This document shows, piece after piece, positions 33,501 to 46,900 of a stretch of 64,000 bases of DNA. The position numbers and the translations under genes were made by a program. Each line of letters starts with the position of its first letter. The first letter of the stretch is position 1. A model generated the notes under the pieces. That model was given only the letters and a program-made list of their open reading frames with translations, did not search any database and was not told the origin of the DNA. The stretch is from Dipteronia dyeriana (Eukaryota; Streptophyta; Magnoliopsida; Sapindales; Sapindaceae). Location: NCBI GenBank assembly GCA_032871835.1, contig CM065297.1, forward strand, positions 33,365,598-33,429,597, given 5' to 3'.

Positions 33501-34780
33501 CAGATGACAGAAGATTTCCTATCCTCGTATCAAGTAAAAGAAGAAAGTTGGACATGGACATCTAGAATAGTAGAAAAAGAACAAATGAGATTAATGCTTC
33601 CATGTATAGGCTCGAAGTTCAGATGAGTCTATTAGTCGAGCAGTTGCAACAAAGGGATGAAATTGATCAAAAGAGCTAGTGTGCATTAAATGATTCCAGG
33701 CAAGGAAAGACCAATAAATAGTGTACGTGCTCTTGTACAAGCATTTGAGAAGGAGGCGAATGTGGATGAAGAGCACCAAAGGTAACAAGAGAAATCCAAG
33801 AAATTAGAAGAGAAAGTCTATTTACTTCAAGAGAAATTGATATAATCTTCCCAAGAGAAAGAAGAGATGAGAGAAGACTTTGAGAAGAAGTTACGACACA
33901 TAAAAAAGGAATTTGAAGGCAAAGAAGCCTTAGAAAGGGTGAAAGTTGTTGAGATTGAACAAGGAAACAAGAAGCTCACATTTGAGATTGAATCGGTCAA
34001 GGTGGATAATTGTACCCTCTGAAAGAAGATATAAGACATTTCTAACAATTACAAGGAGTTAGAAATTCAAATGAAGAACCTTGAAGCAAAAAAAAGTATA
34101 CCCTTGAAAGAGTTAGAAGAGATCATGGAGGATTTTTTCAAGAGGATACGGCTAATGCAAGCCGAAGTTGAAACAAAAGACAAGGTAATAGAGATGATGA
34201 AGAAGAAGGAACTTGACAACCTTATGAAGGAAGCAGTTCAACTTCCAAAAGAAGAAAAGATTGCCATGAGTCAAGAAAATCCAAGTGCAAAGATCAACAA
34301 GCCAGTAAGAAGGACAAAGGCTAAAAGGAAAAAGGCTAAAAGGAAAAGGAAGCATCATCCAATTCCACCTCTAACAATGACCCGCCAACAAGGTATCATT
34401 CATAACCCTATCACCGTATGCCACCAATTCCATGAGATAGGTCACACTAGACCTCTAGGCCATGCACATACAAGGCAAGACACATGAGGTAATTTTAAAC
34501 ATAGAGAGAATTATAGGAATGTGTTAGGAAGATATTGGTTAAGAAGCCTAAGAATAGGAAGAGACCACCTAGAATCAAGCAAATTTGGGTTAGGAAAGAC
34601 TTGGTTGACCATGTTAGACATAATCCTTTGGAAAAGGGGAAATTAACTCAACTTGTTTGGGTTGTGAAAAAGAATGAATTTCCAAACTCAGTGATGCCTT
34701 CTTTAGTTGATGACATCCCCAGCACAAGTACAAAATGTAGAAACTTCTTTTGTGCATCTTATTGTTATGATTTATGTTGA
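33500..34780 (+). pseudogene. Coiled-coil, basic gag-like remnant
   Basis: Fragments of one heptad-rich protein run through several stops: KKLEEKVYLLQEKL, EEMREDFEKKLRHIKKEFEG and, in the open frame 34071-34487, LKELEEIMEDFFKRIRLMQA. A strongly basic patch (about 34305-34355, PVRRTKAKRKKAKRKRKHH) is followed by CHQFHEIGHTRP, which looks like a CCHC knuckle that has lost a Cys. A further frame at 34535-34780 has PRIKQIWVRKDL, a phrase common near the end of Copia gag. This suggests a Copia-type gag lying next to the Gypsy-type LTR, so the junction near 33500 would be between two elements. No known start codon. Confidence 0.5.
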
Positions 34781-37630
34781 TTTTAAATTGTACAATCTAT
34801 TTTTCTTTCTTTAATCTACTATTTATCTTTCCTTTATGTGTGAAATTGTGCTTGATATGTGAGAGGACAGAAAGAACTAGGTTTATGGGTAAAATTTATT
34901 GTGGGATTGGTTTAGTTTGTTTAGTTTGTTTCATTTTAGTAAAGATGTGTTGTAGCAAACTCTGGTTGGGGGCATGCGCATGTATTTAGAAGAATTTAGT
35001 TTCCCTGAACTTGCTAATATGTGTTTTAGTGTGATAGATAAGCTACAGGTTCTAGAGGAAGCAAATTTTAACAGCTTGTGTATTAATGCAAGGATTTTTA
35101 TCTCTTGGTAGGTAAAAACAACAACCTATAAATTTATGAGGGACAAGCAAGCCAAAAATACTCATAAAAAGAGCAAAAGCCTTACCTTAATAGGAGAAGC
35201 TCATAAGGAGACAACCGACCTCTATTTGAATTCTTGAACTTCTTACTTCTGCACCATTACACTTACTTTTAGTTTACTTTTGTATAGTCCAATAATTCTT
35301 GGTTGATGATTTGGGGTTTGTGAAATTTTGATAGGGCTTGGAAAATATTTGATATGTGGATGATATATATAGTGCATTTTGAGGATTATTGGATTTTGCA
35401 CTTATTGATTTATGCGTTTTTGATATGAATGAGCTGAAGGCACTTGTGGATATGTATGTGAGTGTACAAGTTCATATTGCACATATATAGCCCCATTAGG
35501 TATGGGGGTGACTTTTGCTCACATTTTTGTACAGGTCTATCACATGCATAAAGTGATATTCTGTTTGGGGGTCATTATGTCTCATTCAACCAATTTTTTA
35601 ATTGCTTGATGTTGGTTTGTGCTTAAATGTCGATATTGCACTTGATTGCCTTATTATATATTGAGCCTTGTTTGAGTCTTTTTATTTTTATTAGGCATTG
35701 ATTGTGCGTGATTAGTGTTTAGGTTTGGTTGGTTTTAATTTCTTGCCTTTCATTCTTTGTTTATTCATTGTCCATGCATCTCATGTTATATAAAAATTGA
35801 AAGAAATTTTTATATTAGGTTTTGGGGTGTGGATTCAATATTTGAGTCATTTTTCATTTTTTTATGTTTCTCTTTGACCTTGTGAAAGTACCCTGCTTTG
35901 AAAATTTTGAGGCCAAATGTTTCATTTAAAATGTACCTTTTGGTGAGGAAATAAATTATTTCATCCACAAAGTGTTCTTTAATTTTTTGATACGGTTCCA
36001 ACGATATAAAGAACTAAAAATTCTGGGTGGGGGTTCAAAAGTTATGAATGTTTGTTCGACCAAGGGTCATGAGAGATGCCCTATTTTGAAAATCTGCACG
36101 AGAACCATCTTCGATGTTCGTTTACACACTGTTTAATTATTTTATAAATGAGAAGTTTGCATTGGCATGTTTAGTTTCCTGTGCCAAAATTTGAGCAAGT
36201 TTTATTCAGTATTTTTGGAAATATGCACTAAAGAGAGGATATAGGTCGATTTTGAAAGTCGCACTTTTTTTGGAATTTTTTCCTCCATGTTGAGATGTTC
36301 TTTCACATTGTATTTTTGTTAATGTATTTCAGTTTGTGTGTTACATGTCTAGCGAGGTGCACGCCGTTAGGCTGGGCTCTCTTGTCTTCCACATTGAGGA
36401 CAATGTTGGGTTTGGTTTGGGGGTGTAGATGCCTTGTCAAGTCATCTTTTTGTTTTTGAGTCATTTCGCATCTAAATATTTTGATTTTGTTGCAATGGCC
36501 AAATTTTTAAGCTTTCATTAGCTTGGATGTGATGCCTTGATGCATTATTAGCTTGTGTAGCAAGTGGTTGTCACTCGTGGGTTGTACTTGCATTGTTATG
36601 GGACAGTCCCATCTTTTGTGTGCTTTATTTGAGGGGACTCGGTGCTCTTACGCCTTGTCCTAATAGTAGAGACTACCCATGAGTTCACAAACACAAACCT
36701 ATTAAAAAATGCGTCGAGTGTTAAATTCTTTCTATTCTTTAAATACTTTTCTCGTCAGTTTGCATCACATGCCATAGGACATACATTGCATATATATTGT
36801 GGATTGCTTGATGGATGCATTCATTCCCTTGAACAATTATAGAAATGATCATAGGCAATGTGTGTGCATTAACTACTTAAAAAGCTCAAACACATTCCTA
36901 AGTCCCTTTGTGTGCTCCAAAGCCAATTTTACGGTCAAACACTTACCTTTATCATTTGGAACCATAATTAACCATATAACCATAAGCCCAAACACATGCC
37001 AACCTTTCTTAATTGCCAATCATGTAATGGTGTGAGTGTGTTGTGTGGTTGATAGGTAAGTAGCTCTCATATTTAAGAAAAGTGTGTACTTAGGCAATTT
37101 AATGATGTGCAAATATAGGCTCAAAATGTAAAAGGGCCAAAATTGCACTTCGAGCCAAATTGTAAGAATTTCATATGTATGGGTGCAAAAGAAAAGAAAG
37201 ATCTAAAGAAATAAAAAGGCAAAGAAAGAAAAGAAAACAAAAAGAAAAAAAAATATAAAAAAGAAAGAATGAGGCATAAAGAAAAGAAAGAAAGGAGCCT
37301 TAAAACTATTAGTAAAATTACTCACAATTTGGAGTACCAATTTGTAAGCACAAAGTGTGTGTGAAATGTGATGCCTAGACACTTGTAAATAGTTTGTAAG
37401 TAGAGTTTTGTGTGGGGTGTATGAGTATGTTTAGACATGATTAGTGATCTTTGAACTTAAATCTTCCTGTTTTCTTTGTTCACTACATCTAACCCCATGG
37501 CCCCATTACAACTAAAGGGACAATCCTATTTGATCCATGATATGTCTTGATTAGGAATGTTTGTTGATGTTTGGTCTTCCACGTTGGCATAGTGAATCAT
37601 TCCAAGGTTAGTTCACAAAAATTATCGGTT
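34781..37630 (+). mobile_element. Gypsy-type 3' non-coding region
   Basis: No long coding frame. The stretch ACATTGAGGACAATGTTGGG with GGTTTGGGGGTGTAGATG (36391-36433) corresponds to 59115-59060 on the minus strand. A segment GGCCCCATTACAACTAAAGG (37500) recurs on the minus strand near 58040, so 36390-37620 is the same non-coding tail as 59115-57890 in opposite orientation. A purine-rich stretch (AAAGAAAAG repeats, about 37190-37300) is typical of this part of such elements. The join to the gag-like remnant near 34780 is not resolved. Confidence 0.6.
36405..36426 (+). other. G-rich polypurine-tract-like motif
   Basis: GTTTGGTTTGGGGGTG ends near 36425 and is followed by TGTAGATG. It matches the TTTGGGGGTG tract of plant Gypsy elements. 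Because non-coding text, not an LTR, follows it in both this copy and the minus-strand relative, it may be a secondary tract. Confidence 0.5.
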
Positions 37631-37639
37631 TTTGAATGA

Positions 37640-38790
37640 ACATTGTATGCATTTCCTTAGAAGTCTATGCACAAATTCCATAATTGCACGGGTCACTGCA
37701 CGGATCCCTACCCACGCACAACCCGCACAAACATCAATACCTGAAGGCAGATCAGAGACAATCATGTCATAGTGCAAGTCACAAAATGAGTCAAAAGAGA
37801 AAATTTTATATTGCCTATCGATGGTGTTTAAGCTTAAAGTAAGTTTGGGTGGCAAAAATTAGCAAAGAGTGAGATTTGGAGGCAAAAGGAGCTAAAATTG
37901 TAAAAACATCGTGCAAGTCATCCAACTTCGAAGGGTCATATTTCCCTCTTAGATTTAACAACATTTGAATCATGTATATTTGAAAATCCACGGAAGTCTA
38001 GTTTCCAGCGATTTTGACGGATTGTGACTTTGAGTCTTCTAGAGGGAGTTATGCCTATTTTACTAAATGCTACGCAGAACTGCACGGGCCAGCACAGGCC
38101 ATTACATGGATCCATACCCGCACACAACCCGTGCACCAGGACTAGTGAATCTAATGAGATCAGATATTGGGTTGAAAATAAAACATTTTTAAAGGAGGAA
38201 ATGTGTCTTTTTCATGCCCAGATCATGCTCTAGCCTCTTAAGCCTATATATACACCATTTTCTCATTGAAAGCCCTCTCTTCTACAATTCTTCCACTCTC
38301 TTCCCTTCTCTTCAAAACACTCTCCGCTCTTCCAAGCATAAAATTTTCCCCATTTTATTACTACCTAGAAATAAGAATCATTCCTCATCCAATCTAACCA
38401 TCCTTCAGCTTCATCTACTCAATGACACATGAAGAATTGAATTCAAGTTTCAAGGAATGAGGAGTTCTACATGGGTCTTCTCTAGCTATTTTATTCTAGT
38501 TATTTTATTGTATTTTTCATGAGTATCTAATCACCCACCTTGGTGTTGAAGTGATTCACTTTTGAATGTTGGGCTTGTATTAAACTTTATTTACTCTATT
38601 AAATCTATCAAATAAGTTTAATTCATTGTTTTAATTGATTTCAATAATAGTTTGTCTTAGATTATACCCTCCTCTCTTTGTAAATTGTTTGAGAAGTTAT
38701 TTGAGTAGAGAGTTGGGTATACCCTCTATTCAATTCTTATAAGTCAACAGTAGGCTTCGAACGTTCCCCATGGATGCATGTTTACATGAA
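37640..38790 (+). repeat. Direct repeat unit a (LTR-like)
   Basis: Collinear with about 39005-40110. Shared landmarks are GGCAAAAATTAGCAAAGAGT (37851 and 39246), CTTCTAGAGGG (38035 and 39434) and TCTATTAAATCTATCAAATA (38597 and 39961). It lacks the first ~200 bases that unit b has before the repeat and is joined directly to the 3' non-coding tail. Confidence 0.7.
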
Positions 38791-38805
38791 GGGAATCAAA
38801 ATTAT

Positions 38806-40790
38806 TGAGATATTGATCATGCCAAAACTTTCATATATTTTGGCCCTCAATTCCATTTCCTTATCTCGTTTCCATACATTTTTGCATGTCTTATGGCTCT
38901 TTTGGTATGTTTACAGGTAATTAGGTACATTTTGGAAGAATATATGGAAATCGCGTAGTTGTGAAGAAAACAGGCTATATTTGATGAAGAATTGAAGTGT
39001 CAAATATGTTGGTCATGCACGGGTCCTTACCGATGCACAACTTGTTCATTTGAGGAAACCAGGGTGTAGAGCATAGCTAAACAGGTCATTGTGCGGGTCA
39101 CTGTTCAGGTCTAACCAGTGCAAACATGTAGACACTAACGCAGATCAGAGGCAATCAAGTTATAGTGCGAGTCACCAAACGAGTCAAAAGAGCAAATGTT
39201 ATATTTCCCTATCGATGGAGTTTAAGCTTAAAGTAAGGTTGGGAGGCAAAAATTAGCAAAGAGTGAGATTTGGAGGAAAAAGGTGCTAAATTGTAAAAAG
39301 GTCAAGCAAGTCATCCAACTTCAGAGGGTCATTCGTCCCACTAATTGGATTGAACCATGTTTTGAATCACATATATTCGGAAAGCCCCAAAAGTCTAGTT
39401 TCCCAACGGTTTTTACAGATTGTGATTCCAATCTTCTAGAGGGTTTTACTGACTGATGTGTAGAACTTTATAGGGCCACTGCAGGGGTCCCTACCAATGC
39501 ACAACCTGCGCACCAAGAGTTGTGAATCTGACAGGATCAACTCTTGGGACAAAAAGCAGCCATTTTTAGAGGGTCAAATGTGTCTTTTCAAGCCCAGATC
39601 ATGCATTTGCCTCTCAAGCGCATTTTCATATTGAAATCCCTCGCTTCCACAATTCTTCCACTCTCTTCTGTTCTCTTCAACACACTCTCCACTCTTCCAA
39701 GCATAAAATTTCCACCATTTTATTACTAACCTAGATCAAAGAATACTTCCTCACCCAATCTAACTATCCTTCATCTTCATCTACTCAAGGACACTTGGAG
39801 AATTGGATTCAAGCTTAAAGGAAGGAGGAGTTCTACATGGGTCTTCTCTATCTCTTTTCTCCTAGTTATTTCATTGTATTTGTCATTAGTAGCTAATCAC
39901 CCACTTGGGTGTTGATGTGATTCACTTGTGGAAGTTGGGCTTGTATTGAACTTTATTTACTCTATTAAATCTATCAAATAAGTTTTATTCATTATTTTAA
40001 TTGATTTCAAGAAAAGTTTGTCTTTGATAGTACCCTCATTTCTTTGAAAATTCTCTGAAAATTATTTTAGTAAGCTCATTTGGGCATACCCTCTATTCAA
40101 TTCTCTTAAGCTCATTTGAATGAAAGGATTGAACAAGAGTGCCCTCCACAAGTGAAATCTGAGCATATTAATCTCAATCTTTATCTAATCTTAAATGGGT
40201 GATCAATTCTATACCCTCTAGGTTGGTTGCTTGTGAGAGATTAAGCACCAATTCTATACCCTTTATGTTGGTGAATTTATAAAGAGATTAGTCCCTTATT
40301 TTGATTGACGTACATTCATGAACAATCACTTGTAGGTGGCCAATATTATATGCTCTAGATTGGAAACCCATATGGAATATACAACCAACTCTATACCCTA
40401 TAGATTGGTTACAATAGATTATTGTACTTTTCATGATAATTACTAATACACACATTGTTTGCTTGTTGTATCCATCAACACCTTAGTCTTAACCATCATA
40501 TTTTAACACACATTTCATATTAACATTAATTACATGTTAGACTGACTAGCCTAGTTGTAGTTTGCATATTAACTATTAACCTTGCAAAAACACCAAGCAT
40601 TTCTATTTACTTTTCATGCTTTGTTTTAGTTTAGTATTTGTTAAACTAGTTTTAGCCATTTGATTCCTCTTTCCCTATGGATGACACCCAACTTACCCTT
40701 GTACTAATTTTATAAAATTTTAAAGTATTGTTATGGTTCTTTATAAATATTTATGACGTACATTTTCTAACGATAAAAACGTAGACGTCA
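38806..40790 (+). mobile_element. Candidate Gypsy LTR (unit b of the direct repeat)
   Basis: The start near TGAGATATTGATCATGCC resembles the LTR start at 57469 read on the minus strand (TGTTGATTGAGCCATG). CTTTCCCTATGGATGACACC near 40669 resembles the CCCTGTGGAT phrase found near the 3' end of such LTRs. It ends about 40790, where the PMD pseudogene begins. Simple LTR text fills it: repeated 'TATACCCT' clauses at 40080-40410. Edges are estimates. Confidence 0.45.
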
Positions 40791-40794
40791 CATA

Positions 40795-42080
40795 TATCTG
40801 GCAGCAAACTAAGAGCTCTTAGATAAATATGAAACTAAAAGGTAGGGTTAGCTTCCTTATGTACCCCTTAGCTAAATGTAATTAACTTTCTTATTGAATG
40901 TACCCCATGTCATTGCTACAAGATAAATCCTTCCATTTTCCAAGCAGTTCACACACTTTGCAATAGGGTTCATGTACTCGCAAGCCCACACATGTGTGAC
41001 AGCCACCATAAAATAATAGGTTTACCATTAAAATACCATAAACAAATGTTGTGTAATACCTATTAATCTTAAATTATAATTACTAATCATCACCTCTAAG
41101 GTCTTTCAATAACCACCAGTTCTCTGATTCACTTGAACCATAACATCCTTTGTTTGCTACAAACAAGAAAGGCCAGTCCCACCCCAATTGTACAAAGCAA
41201 TGACGGACAAGCCCTTTAATTTTGGTATGCAATATCGGTATGCTACCCCAGCTTTGTCGTACAATAAAGTGCTACCAAGCAATGCAAGTATGAATACCCT
41301 AGTTAATTTGTCAAGATTTTCAGCATGCATTTTATTCCTCTCGAATCCTTTATAAGCTCCATGAAGCTCTCGAAAAGTACCCATCTTCTTGGCGATATCG
41401 ACCATAGGCTCTCCAAACCACTAACTCAACTAATCTCTCTTCTTGTGAGCATCCATGTCATACTCCAGTGACTTTCCAAAAACCTGTAAGCCTAGAATTG
41501 AGCTGAAATCTGATAGGGTCATCGTCAACTCCCCAAATTCATCAAAGTGAAATGTGTGGGTCGTATCCCACCAACGGTCTACTGATGCCCTTAATACTGT
41601 TCTCTTTCTGCTATAGAATTCATCCTCCAAAACTTGACAAATTCACTGAAACCAGTGTCTGAAACCTTCACTTTCATGGCATCAGGCAATTCATCATACC
41701 ACGATTTACAAAAAGTCCAATGTCGGCATCCCTTTATTCTCTCATGAATGGGTTGCATTTATAAAATCATGATCATGATTACAAATATGAACAAAAAGTA
41801 ACTTGAACACCTATTATTACATTATTTGGCTTACATTAATCGCGACACGTAAGAACCGTAAATAAAGAATAGACTTGTGTCTATTGATCAAAATGTGTTC
41901 ATTCTTATCCACATGGAAATGAATCTCCATAACATCCTGAGTTTTGCTCGGTTTCCATACTTTGATTTTGTATTTTGTCAGCCACAGCTCACCCATAACT
42001 TCCACCTTAGGCAGTCCTCCATCCTATTGTTCTATGATCACTTGATGCTTTTTCTTCCCATGCTTTTTCATTATATTTAA
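40795..42080 (-). pseudogene. Plant mobile domain (PMD) pseudogene, copy 1
   Basis: Exon-1-like text at about 42005-41870 includes KVWKPSKTQDVMEIHFHVDK. Exon 2 includes HWTFCKSWYDELPDAMKVKV, then in another frame RASVDRWWDTTHTFHFDEFG and ELTMTLSDFSSILGLQVFG (41630-41430), and LTRVFILALLGSTLLYDKAG (41405-41157) with ALYNWGGTGLS. These are hallmarks of the plant mobile domain (PF10536-like, as in MAIN/MAIL1-type proteins). Exon 3, VWACEYMNPIAKCVNCLENG, follows an intron whose acceptor has changed from CAG to CAT. Frames are interrupted by stops and at least one shift. The 3' part is cut off at about 40795 by the LTR-like region. Copy 2 lies at 44265-50007 on the same strand. Confidence 0.75.
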
Positions 42081-42179
42081 TATGAAATCTCTACAAAACA
42101 CTAATATAAGCTATAATGATATTCATCTGGTTAATAAATAACAATTAAATACTAAGAGATATCAACAAACAGTTTAAAA

Positions 42180-42870
42180 CAAGAGAGGAAAATTTCAAAG
42201 GATCGAGTTATGGTTAATTGTAACTTCGACAAACAGAATCCAAAACCATTACACCTAAACATCAATTATCACTGCAAACCTATTAAGATACAAACAGAGA
42301 GTAAAGCCTGTAACCAAACACGGCATGCCATCAGGTTAATAGTAATGGTTAAAGAATAAGAGACAACAACATACAGGTAAGACCGATCAAGGAAAAGAAA
42401 CACTAGATCGATTTTAGGTTAATTGCAACTTCAATAAACAGAGTGAGAAACCATTACAAAAACAAAATTTATCACTGTAAACCTTTATACAGCAAAATCA
42501 TTGAACAAATAAAGAGTGTAAAACCTGTTACCAAAATCACCATAAACTTGACAACAAAAACATATAATGCAAAACCACTAAAGAATAATAGTGCAAAGAA
42601 GAAAGACATTTAGAGAAAATTAGGCATGGAAGTCTTTCGAAAGGAATCAGAGGTACTAATACAAGTTGCATTTTCTTCATTGAATAAACATAGAGTGTAA
42701 AACATGTTACCAAAATCTCTATAAACCTGGCAACAACAACATATGATGCAAAACCACTAAAAAATAAGAGTACAAAGATTAAAAATATTTAGAGAAAAAT
42801 TGGGCATGGAAGTCCTTCGAAAGAAATCAGAGGTACTAATACAAACTACACTTGTTTCTCAAGGTCCTCT
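42180..42870. repeat. Degenerate tandem repeats of ~170-190 bp
   Basis: Two clear units (about 42510-42690 and 42695-42860) share GTGTAAAAC(C/A)TGTTACCAAAATC, ATGCAAAACCACTAAA(G/A)AATAA and AATCAGAGGTACTAATACAA. A weaker earlier pair shares CAACTTC(G/A)A(C/T)AAACAGA (42224 and 42430). They lie upstream of the PMD copy 1 start. Confidence 0.65.
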
Positions 42871-43379
42871 GATTTATTTTAAAAACTTACTTGCCCATTG
42901 AATTGATTTCACAAAATCAAACGAACACATATAATGCAGAAGATAGTTGATAAGAGAATGTGAGATGACCGTAGTTGTGTGGGTTGTGGAGTTCAGACCG
43001 TCGTGACAGCAATGAGAAAGATGAAGACACAAATGAGCGGTGAAGAAACAACAGTTAGGGTTCGTAGATTTTGGGAGTGTTTTGTATATGGAAGGACTTT
43101 GTCTTTTACTCTTTTGTAGTTTTTTTTTTGTAAAAGAAAACCTGGGTTTAGCTAAGTTACCGTTAACTGTAAGGATATTGGGTCCATTTCAATCTTTAGA
43201 TTTTAATCCAATGGTGTGTAAAAAATAATAATTTGAAAATGAAAATAAAAAAGTAACCAACTCTCTGTCCTCTCTATCGCATAAATATCCAGTAATGTTG
43301 TTGGTAACAGCTAGATAGCAGTACCCAAGAAAACATATAATTAATCTTGTTTTAATTTATGGTGCATTTTTCTAGGGAA
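42871..43379. other. Spacer upstream of PMD copy 1
   Basis: A plus-strand frame at 43040-43228 has no motif. The text GTTAGGGTTCGTAG near 43053 looks like a plant gene 5' leader but no gene follows. Nothing else recognised. Confidence 0.3.
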
Positions 43380-43840
43380 AGGTTTTTGATTTTTTTTTTA
43401 ATTCTATGCAAACAAGGGATTATCACTTATTACCTCTATAAACAAAAACTTTCCCAATGCATGGTCATCATAAGTCAAAATTACACGAATAAGAAAAATA
43501 ATTAAGTTATAGTTGTCTTTCCGATTTCCACTAAAGCTCCACTTCTTTAAGAAGAGAAATAAAACAATTGAAGGCTTCTATTAGTGTTCGATTAAGTGTT
43601 TCTAGGTAAACATTTTTTAATTTTAAAAAAAAAAAAATCTATGCAAACATGGTTTTATCACTTGTTACCCCTATAAATAGAAACTTGCCCAATACATGGC
43701 CATGATATGTCAAATTTACAAGATTAAGAAAATTAATTAAGTGATAGTTGTCTTTCCACTAACACTCCACTTCTTTGAAAAGATAAATAAAAAATTTCAA
43801 GGCTTATGTTATTGATAGATTAAATGATATTGTGTTTCTC
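43380..43840. repeat. Two-copy ~230 bp tandem repeat with promoter-like text
   Basis: Units at about 43385-43610 and 43620-43840 share TATCACTT(A/G)TTACC(T/C)CTATAAA, TTGTCTTTCC and CTCCACTTCTTT. Each contains a CTATAAA TATA-like motif 9-15 bases before CCCAATGCATGG or CCCAATACATGG. The CCCAATGCATGGTCAT phrase also occurs in reverse complement near 52430 between two small genes, so these may be copies of an upstream region. Confidence 0.55.
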
Positions 43841-43955
43841 AGTTATTGATAGTAATCACATCAAAATTTGGGTGATCTAAATTACAAAACAATAGATAGG
43901 CAAAGTCATACTGTATTGCAAATCGTATGAGTGTGATCAATATTTGTCGTGATAC

Positions 43956-43980
43956 ATATATATATATATATATATATATA
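43956..43980. repeat. (AT)n microsatellite
   Basis: Twenty-five bases of uninterrupted AT dinucleotides. Confidence 0.95.
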
Positions 43981-46900
43981 AGGTTGATGTCGTAATGAAC
44001 ATCAAACAATGTTATTGTTCATTATAACATAAACAAAAGTAGAATCACTAAATATTTTTTTAAACCTTCAAACATTACGCAACATCAGTTCTTACTAAAA
44101 TAAATCCTGATAAAATAAAATAAAAATAACTAAGTTTGTTCACATCACTTTGCTTGAAGTTTACTTGACTTCCTGAGAGGTTGACCTAGACTTGTAGCAT
44201 TTGTTAAAGCTATCTTTGTACCTATGGTAATCTTTATGTTAGGGACTTTCTTCTGCTTCTCGTCCTACGCACTAACTGGAAGAGGAGCTAAATACAACAT
44301 AGGGGCATCAACATCTTTCTGAAGAGTTTTATCAAAGTCTTCTGCCACGTCTTCTGCTTGTGCCCCAAGATTGACATCTACTGTACCCTCAGCATGTTGT
44401 TCCTTCATAGCGGCATCTTTGCCTGCAGAATTATATTGTAATATAGCAACATTACATGTCGTGTCAGTGGAATTACTCATATTGGAAACAATATATCACT
44501 CCAATTTCTGGGTTCAATAATTCCTCACCACTTCATAAGAAAACAATATATCAACAAATACACATAACATTCTTAGGTGCCAAATTATTGAAAAAAATGA
44601 AATCTAAGTATACTCTTTTAATGTACAAAGGAAATATATGGGCAGGAAAGTGAAAGCAAGATTTTTCAAACAGTATAAAACATTCTCATTGGTTTTCCTT
44701 TCCTATGTATCTTTTTTTTTTTAGTCCTCCTAGTGGTGTAAAACGCACCTTTAATTGTTTAGCTCTGGCTTTCGTTTCCAATCAACTTTCACTTATTCGT
44801 TTGACTCGCATTGAGTCAACGAAACTCTGTAATGTAAAACTTGTTTCATCAGACATCAATCCTGATGTTTGTATACCTTCCTTAGCGAGAGAGGAATTAT
44901 CATTCCATTCATTTAGATTCTTTTCAGCAGAGGACCCGTCTTGTTGTCATTCTCCAATATCAATGTTATCATCACTTTTTGAATAACCAGAACTGCTGCC
45001 CTCGCTAACCCTATCAGAAGGATTTGACTTTGATAAGGACTCAATCGTTTTATCAGTTTCATCCACTGGTTTGTTCAAAGTCTCCCCACCTTTGTTATGT
45101 AAACAATACCAACAAACTTATTTTCATAACAAGATTAATTCAAGTCATAAATTAACATAATTGAAAAAACTAACTGAATGAACCACACCACATGTTCGTT
45201 CGATCTTCATGAGATGATCATACTGTCTCTTAATGAGAAATTCTTTCATCTCAGATATTATGGAAAGTAGCTCATTAACTTGGTCAACGTGCAACTATAA
45301 GGTCAACAATAATGCTATATAATGAACTACCTACAACAAATATGGATTCATACTTCATAAGACACACAAAAACTAAGCTACTCACATATCGATAAGGTGC
45401 AGGCACTTTATGTAGGGGTTATCCCTCGGTATTTGCATTATTACGCATATGAAGTTGGAGCCTTTACATTCCATGAGGAGGAGTTTCCAAGGCAGTAACT
45501 CGAAACGGCCGATCAATTTGGGATCCAACACATCCTACTTAGATAAAAATAAAACAATATCACCATAGACAATTAGAGGGCATTATACAGCACATGTTAA
45601 ACTAACCTCATAAATAAGGTAATACTAGAACTTTATGTATTGCTTTACGAAGTCCCTGTAGTCTCTAGCACCATCAACTCTTGTCTCCAAGAAATCAGAA
45701 GCATCCAAACCCCCCATCCACACCTTGGCCTAATCAGCAGTAATTAGGTAGTCTTCCAGCATAGATGCTGGTACGACTTTGGGTACATGGGGTGAAGTCA
45801 ATCCCAAGCTTTGAACACTCACTCGCTCTCCCAAGTAACACGCATACCTGCATGGCCCATCTAATAATATTCTACACTTGGTGGCCTGGAATGATTGTTG
45901 TACATAAGGAGGTAATTGTTTATCAGCATTACCCCATGGGTTCATATTTACCTGATACAAAACAAAAATTTTACAATATTAATCAAAGCACAATAGGTAA
46001 ATAGTTATGAATAATAAATTAAGATTTAGATATAATTCCAACAGTGTTCAATGCTTTGCTTACATCCTTCACTTTCAGGTACCTCAAACTATCCCTTACA
46101 TCAATGTACTTTAATTTCTTCTCTTTATCCCATCTCAAGGCCCGAGGGTAATTTTCATCATCTCTCAAGCATTTCACTGAGTCGCCAATTAGCTTGATAT
46201 ACCCACAAGCCCACACCTGCACATATAGCAACCAACACAACCAGAAAGATTATAAAAAGGATAAAGAAACATGATGTAATAACTGAAATTTAAAATATAA
46301 TGCATACAAATCATTACCTCCCAAGCTCGGTAAAAACCACAAGTACTATGATTATCTCTCACAACAGCATTCATGTTTCTGTACAAAGTTGAAAGGCTAG
46401 CCACACCTCAATTGTACAAACTTATTGACGACAAGTCCTTCGGGTTGGACATGTAGTACAGATAGGTTGCCCTAGCTTTGTAGCACAGTAAAGTGCTACA
46501 AAGTAATACGATTATGAACACCCTTGTTAATCTTGCAGCATCCTGCTCACCAATTTCCTTCCCCCCGAATCTTGTATATGCATTATACAGTTCTGAAAAA
46601 GTAACCCTCTTCTTTGCAACATTCTCCATAAGCTCTCCAAACCACTTGAATGAGCTCATATCTCCTCTTGTAAGCGTCCATGTCATACTCAAGAGGCTTT
46701 CCATAAATTGGTATGCTCGTAATTGCACTGAAATCAGTCAGAGTTTATGTCATCTCCCCAATTTCAACGAAGTGGAAGGCATGTGTGGTATCCCACCACC
46801 GGTCGGCTAGGCCAATGATAAATGTTTGATTTATGGTTGATAAATCATTTCCTAAAACCTTCATAAACTTACCAAAACCAGCTTTAGAAACCTTTTTCTT

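Noticed and set aside
36424..40790. A single 4.4 kb LTR starting at the GGGGGTG tract near 36420
   Set aside because: The first 1.2 kb matches the non-LTR tail of the minus-strand element (57890-59115), which has its true LTR after another tract at 57470.
46189..46404. 71-codon minus-strand frame read as a separate gene
   Set aside because: Its first part is the end of PMD exon 2 and the rest is the 101 bp intron read through, followed by part of exon 3.
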